Positions 60,265 through 64,000 of a DNA stretch of 64,000 nucleotides are shown one piece after another (positions within the stretch are counted from its first letter, which is position 1; the number at the start of each line of letters is the position of its first letter). This DNA comes from an uncultured Blautia sp. Its GTDB lineage: Bacteria; Bacillota; Clostridia; Lachnospirales; Lachnospiraceae. A program made the translations under genes and the position numbers. The notes beneath the pieces are model-generated. The model searched no databases. It worked only from the letters and a program-made list of their open reading frames with translations, and had not been told where the DNA came from. The stretch spans positions 56,455 through 120,454 of the forward strand of contig USDN01000001.1 of NCBI GenBank assembly GCA_900553515.1, read 5' to 3'.

Positions 60265-61143
60265 ATGGAGGGAAAGATCATAAAAGGTATCGCCGGATTC
60301 TATTATGTACATGGGGAAGACGGAGAGGTTTATGAATGCAGAGCGAAAGGAATTTTCCGAAAGGATAATCGGAAACCTCTGGTAGGAGATAACGTGGAGA
60401 TCACAGTGCTGGATCCGGAAAAAAAAGAAGGAAATCTGGTAAAGATATTTCCCAGAAAAAATTCTTTGATCCGTCCGGCAGTAGCCAATGTAGATCAGGC
60501 ATTTGTGATTTTTGCGATGGATGACCCAAAACCAAATTTTATGCTTCTTGACAGGTTCCTGATCATGATGGAACAGGCAGGGGTACCTGCTGTGATCTGT
60601 TTCAATAAGAAAGATCTGGCAGAAGAAAAAGAAGTCAGAGATTTGTATGATACTTACAGAGGATGTGGATATCAGGTGCTTCTTTCCAGTGCTCTTCATA
60701 AAGAAGGGATAGAAGAGATACGAGATATCCTGAAGGGGAAGACAACAGTGGTTGCCGGTCCATCCGGAGTAGGCAAGTCGTCTTTGACGAATCTTCTGCA
60801 GCAGGAAGTTCAGATGGAAACTGGAGAGATCAGCAGAAAATTAAAGCGGGGAAAACATACTACCCGCCATTCACAGGTGATTCCTGTGGGAGAACACACA
60901 TATCTTATGGACACACCAGGATTTTCTTCCCTGTATCTTACAGATATGGAGGAACAGGAGCTGAAAGACTATTTTCCGGAATTTCGAAAATATGAGGGAC
61001 AGTGCAGATTTCAGGGATGCAGGCATATCCATGAGCCGGGCTGTCGGGTAAAGGAAGCTCTTGACTCTGGAGAGATCAGCAGATTAAGATATGAAGATTA
61101 CTTAAGTTTATATGAAGAATTAAAAGAGAAAAGGAGATATTGA
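60265..61143 (+). CDS. rsgA: Ribosome small-subunit GTPase A
   Basis: RsgA checks late 30S assembly. The 292-residue protein has an OB-fold (1-65) and a circularly permuted G domain (G4 FNKKDL, G5 SSALH, then G1 GPSGVGKSS near residue 167, G3 DTPGFSS). A C-terminal zinc motif follows (CRFQGCRHIHEPGC). It lies four bases after the kinase gene, the usual place in Firmicutes. Confidence 0.95.
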   Translation: MEGKIIKGIAGFYYVHGEDGEVYECRAKGIFRKDNRKPLVGDNVEITVLDPEKKEGNLVKIFPRKNSLIRPAVANVDQAFVIFAMDDPKPNFMLLDRFLIMMEQAGVPAVICFNKKDLAEEKEVRDLYDTYRGCGYQVLLSSALHKEGIEEIRDILKGKTTVVAGPSGVGKSSLTNLLQQEVQMETGEISRKLKRGKHTTRHSQVIPVGEHTYLMDTPGFSSLYLTDMEEQELKDYFPEFRKYEGQCRFQGCRHIHEPGCRVKEALDSGEISRLRYEDYLSLYEELKEKRRY

Positions 61144-61147
61144 TCAC

Positions 61148-61822
61148 ATGGACTATCATTTATGTCCCTCGATTTTATCAGCAGATTTTAATCGACTGGG
61201 TCAGCAGATACAGACTTTGGAGAATGAAGGAGTAAAATGGCTTCACATTGATGTAATGGATGGAGACTTTGTCCCAAGTATTTCATTTGGAATGCCGGTG
61301 ATCCGTTCCATCAGGAAAGAATCCAACATGTTTTTTGACGTACATCTTATGGTGTCTGCTCCAGAGCGTTATATTCAGGACTTTGTAGATTGTGGTGCAG
61401 ACTCCATTACAGTACATGCGGAAGCCTGTGAAGATCTGGAACGTGCTATCGAACTGATCCGTGATGCAGGAGTAAAGGTTGGGGTTTCCATTAAACCGGC
61501 AACTCCTGTCAATGATATCAGCCATCTGCTCAGTGATATAGATATGGTGCTGGTAATGACAGTCCAGCCGGGATTCGGAGGACAGAAGTACATTGATGAT
61601 TGTACAGAGAAGATCTGTGAGCTTCGTGAACTGATCGAAAAAGAAGATCTGGATGTGGACATTCAGGTTGACGGTGGAATCAATGATGAGACCATGGAGA
61701 CAGTTATGAAGGCCGGAGCGAATCTTCTGGTTGCAGGTTCTTATGTGTTCAATGGAGATCTTAAATCTAATGTGCGCAACATTAAGAAGAGAATGGAACA
61801 TATTCAAGAGGATATTCAGTGA
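61148..61822 (+). CDS. rpe: Ribulose-phosphate 3-epimerase
   Basis: The enzyme interconverts ribulose 5-phosphate and xylulose 5-phosphate. The 224-residue TIM barrel has PSILSADF, HIDVMDGDFVP and DVHLMV (metal ligands). Later motifs are MTVQPGFGGQ, QVDGGIND (catalytic Asp) and VAGSYVF for phosphate. It overlaps or abuts the thiamine gene. Confidence 0.96.
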   Translation: MDYHLCPSILSADFNRLGQQIQTLENEGVKWLHIDVMDGDFVPSISFGMPVIRSIRKESNMFFDVHLMVSAPERYIQDFVDCGADSITVHAEACEDLERAIELIRDAGVKVGVSIKPATPVNDISHLLSDIDMVLVMTVQPGFGGQKYIDDCTEKICELRELIEKEDLDVDIQVDGGINDETMETVMKAGANLLVAGSYVFNGDLKSNVRNIKKRMEHIQEDIQ

Positions 61823-61827
61823 AGCAT

Positions 61828-62487
61828 ATGAAAAATGCAGTTATTGTAAGCGGGGGCAATATCGATACAGATTTTGCCCTCGATTTTTTGAAAAAAAACG
61901 GAACAGAAGATACCTGGATGATCGCGGCAGACAGGGGGCTGGAATTTTTTGAAAATACCGGTCTGATTCCAGATGCAGCCGTAGGAGATTTTGACAGTCT
62001 TTCTCCAAAAGGAATGGAATATCTGAATGCACTTACGGATACAGAGATCATAAGGCTGAAGCCGGAAAAAGATGACTCTGATACTCAGTCTGCGGCATGT
62101 TTTGCCATAGACAGAGGCGCAGAGCGGATTTTTGTGCTGGGTGCAACAGGAAAAAGGATCGATCATCTGCTTGCTAACTTTGGCCTTCTGGTATTAGGGG
62201 CGGAAAGAGGAACAGAAATCATTCTTGCAGATCCCTGGAATTATATGAAACTGATCAAAAGTGGAACCATACTGAAAAAATCACAACAGTTCGGCAGATA
62301 TGTATCCTTTTTTTCCCTGAACGGGGATGTGCCGGGACTGACTTTAAAAGGATTTAAGTATCCTTTGGACCGTCATTATCTGACCGCGTCAGACAGCGGA
62401 CTTACTGTCAGTAATGAGATCGTTGAGGAGGAAGCCAGCATAGAATTTGATAAAGGGATCCTTTTGATGCTTATGACAAAAGACTGA
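61828..62487 (+). CDS. thiN: Thiamine diphosphokinase
   Basis: The enzyme converts thiamine to thiamine diphosphate with ATP. The 219-residue protein has the DFDSL motif near residue 53 (metal Asp pair), KDDSDTQSA near 81 and GATGKRIDHLLAN near 108. The C-terminal beta domain binds thiamine. GTG 61819 overlaps the rpe stop and could be the start; ATG 61828 is used here. No thiamine riboswitch is present. Confidence 0.92.
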   Translation: MKNAVIVSGGNIDTDFALDFLKKNGTEDTWMIAADRGLEFFENTGLIPDAAVGDFDSLSPKGMEYLNALTDTEIIRLKPEKDDSDTQSAACFAIDRGAERIFVLGATGKRIDHLLANFGLLVLGAERGTEIILADPWNYMKLIKSGTILKKSQQFGRYVSFFSLNGDVPGLTLKGFKYPLDRHYLTASDSGLTVSNEIVEEEASIEFDKGILLMLMTKD

Positions 62488-62551
62488 TATTGAAAGGATG
62501 GCAGTTTTTAGGGAATAACAGAGAATTCTAAAATGAAATTGAAGCTGAATA

Positions 62552-62580
62552 TTCACAAAGATGAAATGGTATGGTACAAT
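62552..62580 (+). promoter_or_regulatory. Promoter upstream of the truncated ychF-like start
   Basis: TTCACA (62552-62557) and TACAAT (62575-62580) have a 17-base spacer. It precedes a strong ribosome site (AGGAGG at 62705-62710) that now serves only seven codons. Confidence 0.6.
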
Positions 62581-62720
62581 ATAAGATACTGTATTATGGT
62601 TTCTTTTGAAAGAGACTGAAATATGCAGCCGGTCAAAGCTATGAAGATCAATGATGATTTGTAATAAAGACCAGATTGAAGACAGATGAAATGACAGGAT
62701 TTATAGGAGGAAATATAAAA

Positions 62721-62744
62721 ATGAAATTAGGTATCGTTAGTTAA
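62721..62744 (+). pseudogene. Truncated 5' end of a gene resembling ychF
   Basis: A strong AGGAGG site leads to MKLGIVS and a stop. The first six residues equal the start of the ribosome-associated GTPase YchF (MKLGIVGLPNVGKST). I infer that the gene was interrupted right after codon 6. Only 18 bases support the identity, so the assignment is tentative. Confidence 0.45.
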
Positions 62745-62850
62745 ATGCCTATTTCATATCTCAATATTCCTTTATAAACCTCGATAAATCCCATATTTTC
62801 GTACTCAGCCGTTATATAAATTCATGTATTTACATATAGTTTCATGACAA

Positions 62851-62871
62851 ATTGGTGCGGAATTGGTGCGG
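62851..62871. repeat. Short direct repeat near the putative insertion junction
   Basis: ATTGGTGCGG occurs twice with an 11-base period, about 110 bases inside the AT-rich segment. It could be a recombinase-binding site of a mobile element; no integrase gene is visible. Confidence 0.35.
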
Positions 62872-62991
62872 TAAATGGGAAAACAATATTTTGGGAAACG
62901 AGTTCATCACGACAGATTATTTTCAATGGCGAATTAAAAACTATATCTACGGCATTCACAAACATCGTTTGATTGATTTAAAGCCATATAG

Positions 62992-63025
62992 ATCCCCACT
63001 GGAACATCCAGCGGGGATTTCTTTT
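62992..63025 (+). terminator. Hairpin terminator in the AT-rich segment
   Basis: ATCCCCACTGG (62992-63002) pairs with CCAGCGGGGAT (63008-63018) with one mismatch, followed by TTCTTTTT. Confidence 0.75.
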
Positions 63026-63079
63026 TGAAAGAGATGATTTATTCAGAGCAGTATGGTAGAATAAATATTACAAATTAGA

Positions 63080-63226
63080 AGTTGGAGAGATAAAGATATT
63101 ACTACCCATGCTTCTATTACAGCGAAACCTTTCTTTGAAAAAAGAGGTTATAAAATTGTCAAGGAACAGCAGGTAGAACGACAAGGAATTTTTCTTACAA
63201 ATTTCTGTATGAAAAAAACCAGATGA
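63080..63226 (+). pseudogene. C-terminal remnant of a GNAT acetyltransferase
   Basis: A 48-codon frame without a start encodes the typical end of small GNAT acetyltransferases: THASITAKPFFEKRGYKIV, then VERQGIFLTNFCMKK and stop. The acetyl-CoA loop and everything before it are missing. It is a decayed gene in the mobile-looking segment. Confidence 0.7.
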
Positions 63227-63251
63227 TTTTCTGCTTGGGATGGAGAAAAAG

Positions 63252-63764
63252 ATGATTATTTTAATAACAGGAGCATCGCATACAGGTAAAACAGTACTTG
63301 CTCAAAAATTGCTCGAAAAATACAAATATCCCTATTTTTCAATAGACCATTTGAAAATGGGTTTAATTCGTAGCGGTTACACGAAACTCACACCTGAAGA
63401 TGATACCGAACTTGAAGCATATATGTGGCCTATTATTCGTGAGATGATAAAAACTGCTATAGAAAACAAACAAAATCTTGTTATTGAAGGGGGATATATC
63501 CCTTTCGATTGGAAAAAAGATTTTACAGAAGAATATCTTGATAATATCAAATTTTATTGTCTTGTGATGAGCGAAAACTATATCAAAAATTACTTCGACA
63601 ATATAAAAAAATACGCAAGTGCTGTAGAAAATCGTATAGATGATGATTGGTGTACGATGGAAAGTGTTTTAGAAGATAATGCACAGTTTTTAGAACTTGC
63701 AAAAAAGCATAATGCGAATTATGTACTTATTGATGATAAGTATGAAATAAATATTGATTTATAA
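63252..63764 (+). CDS. Small P-loop kinase/ATPase, adenylate kinase-like
   Basis: This 170-residue protein has Walker A TGASHTGKTVLA near residue 7, a following DHLKMG (acceptor-side Asp near 33) and LVIEGGYIP near 78 as the Walker B-like strand. The C-terminus YVLIDD fits the small nucleoside/aminoglycoside kinase fold. The start at ATG 63252 follows GGAGAAAAAG; ATG 63240 is the alternative. Codon use is much more A+T-rich than in the genes before 62.5 kb, which suggests recent acquisition. The substrate is unknown. Confidence 0.65.
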   Translation: MIILITGASHTGKTVLAQKLLEKYKYPYFSIDHLKMGLIRSGYTKLTPEDDTELEAYMWPIIREMIKTAIENKQNLVIEGGYIPFDWKKDFTEEYLDNIKFYCLVMSENYIKNYFDNIKKYASAVENRIDDDWCTMESVLEDNAQFLELAKKHNANYVLIDDKYEINIDL

Positions 63765-63812
63765 AGACAACTCCCAGTCTGTCGTTCTGATTTTCAACTG
63801 AATAACCACAAC

Positions 63813-63861
63813 AAAAACCGCTGCTACATGGAAGTCAACAAACCATGCAACAGCGGTTTTT
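63813..63861. terminator. Bidirectional terminator
   Basis: AAAAACCGCTG (63813-63823) pairs with CAGCGGTTTTT (63851-63861), with a weaker inner stem (ACATGG/CCATGC). A and T runs flank it. It serves both the P-loop gene and the minus-strand gene. Confidence 0.85.
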
Positions 63862-63863
63862 CT

Positions 63864-64000
63864 TTACCGTTTTTTCCGCTGGCTGATAGGCGTTCCCATT
63901 TTCTTTGATTTTTTGAGAATCCGAATGAGCCAGCGAAATTCTTCATCTGACAGATTTTTATAGTTGATGCCGAGCTGCTTGCAGTAAAGGACAACCAGCT
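63864..64000 (-). CDS. C-terminal part of an unknown protein (cut by window edge)
   Basis: On the minus strand a frame open from the right edge ends with a stop at 63864-63866. The 44 visible residues include LYCKQLGINYKNLSDEEF and a very basic end (KKSKKMG and QRKKR). No family recognised; a basic tail fits a nucleic-acid-binding or mobile-element protein. Its neighbourhood suggests it belongs to the inserted element. Confidence 0.45.
   Translation of the reverse strand, partial: LVVLYCKQLGINYKNLSDEEFRWLIRILKKSKKMGTPISQRKKR

Larger units (their letters stand above)
62488..63251. other. Junction region between conserved block and AT-rich segment
   Basis: It contains a promoter at 62552-62580 (TTCACA, 17 bases, TACAAT), a seven-codon gene stub (62721-62744), and two ATTGGTGCGG repeats (62851-62860 and 62862-62871). 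A terminator-type hairpin (62992-63018) and an acetyltransferase remnant (63080-63226) follow. Sequence after about 62740 is clearly richer in A+T than before it. Confidence 0.6.

Noticed and set aside
62488..64000. tRNA gene as integration site of the right-hand element
   Set aside because: No cloverleaf-type sequence with a TTC-loop motif was found near the junction.

Overview
The window looks like a chromosomal segment of a Gram-positive anaerobe of the Clostridia, most probably Lachnospiraceae. The evidence is moderate G+C, strong GGAGG ribosome sites, two class III (oxygen-sensitive) ribonucleotide reductases, an [FeFe]-hydrogenase maturase (HydF), a Rho with a Gln/Asn/Arg-rich insertion, and Firmicutes-type gene order (rho-rpmE-DUF1385-prmC-prfA, and priA-def-fmt-rsmB-rlmN-stp-prkC-rsgA-rpe-thiN). 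The assignment rests on gene content, not on a database search.

Left part (1-24 kb): the 3' end of hisC and a small membrane exporter come first. Then rho, rpmE, DUF1385, prmC and prfA (translation and termination), a sugar nucleotidyltransferase, glmM, a TPR lipoprotein and hflX. An nrdD fused to a glutaredoxin-like domain sits behind two good NrdR boxes. It is followed by a BceRS-BceAB-type antimicrobial-peptide sensing and detoxification module, AzlCD, and a small envelope-polysaccharide control set (Wzz/CpsC, BY-kinase, LCP protein) without glycosyltransferases. A secreted protein and a chorismate mutase-shikimate kinase fusion close this part.

Middle (23.9-34.9 kb): this is the most unusual region. 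A GntR/FCD regulator faces an operon encoding an HMG-CoA-lyase-like TIM barrel, a creatininase-family hydrolase, two zinc alcohol dehydrogenases, a xylose-isomerase-like TIM barrel split by a frameshift at an A7 run, an MFS transporter, an old-yellow-enzyme/FAD/4Fe-4S enoate reductase, and type I dehydroquinate dehydratase. A YdiB-like quinate/shikimate dehydrogenase follows. Three copies of a 21-bp double palindrome overlap the regulator and operon promoters. I infer fermentative catabolism of quinate/shikimate-type hydroaromatic acids by reduction and hydrolytic ring opening, not by aromatisation.

Right part (35-62.5 kb): dapF, hydF, a polar amino-acid ABC transporter whose binding protein is circularly permuted, a CBS protein, asnA, a zinc-ribbon membrane protein, a second nrdD, carbamate kinase with an orphan EutJ, a sortase-anchored surface protein with a long structured leader, then murE and the conserved priA-to-thiN block. 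At 62.7 kb a gene start resembling ychF stops after seven codons. From there to the right edge the sequence is AT-rich, with a broken acetyltransferase, a P-loop kinase and the 3' end of an unknown gene, consistent with the end of an inserted mobile element.

No rRNA, tRNA, CRISPR array or intact insertion sequence was recognised.
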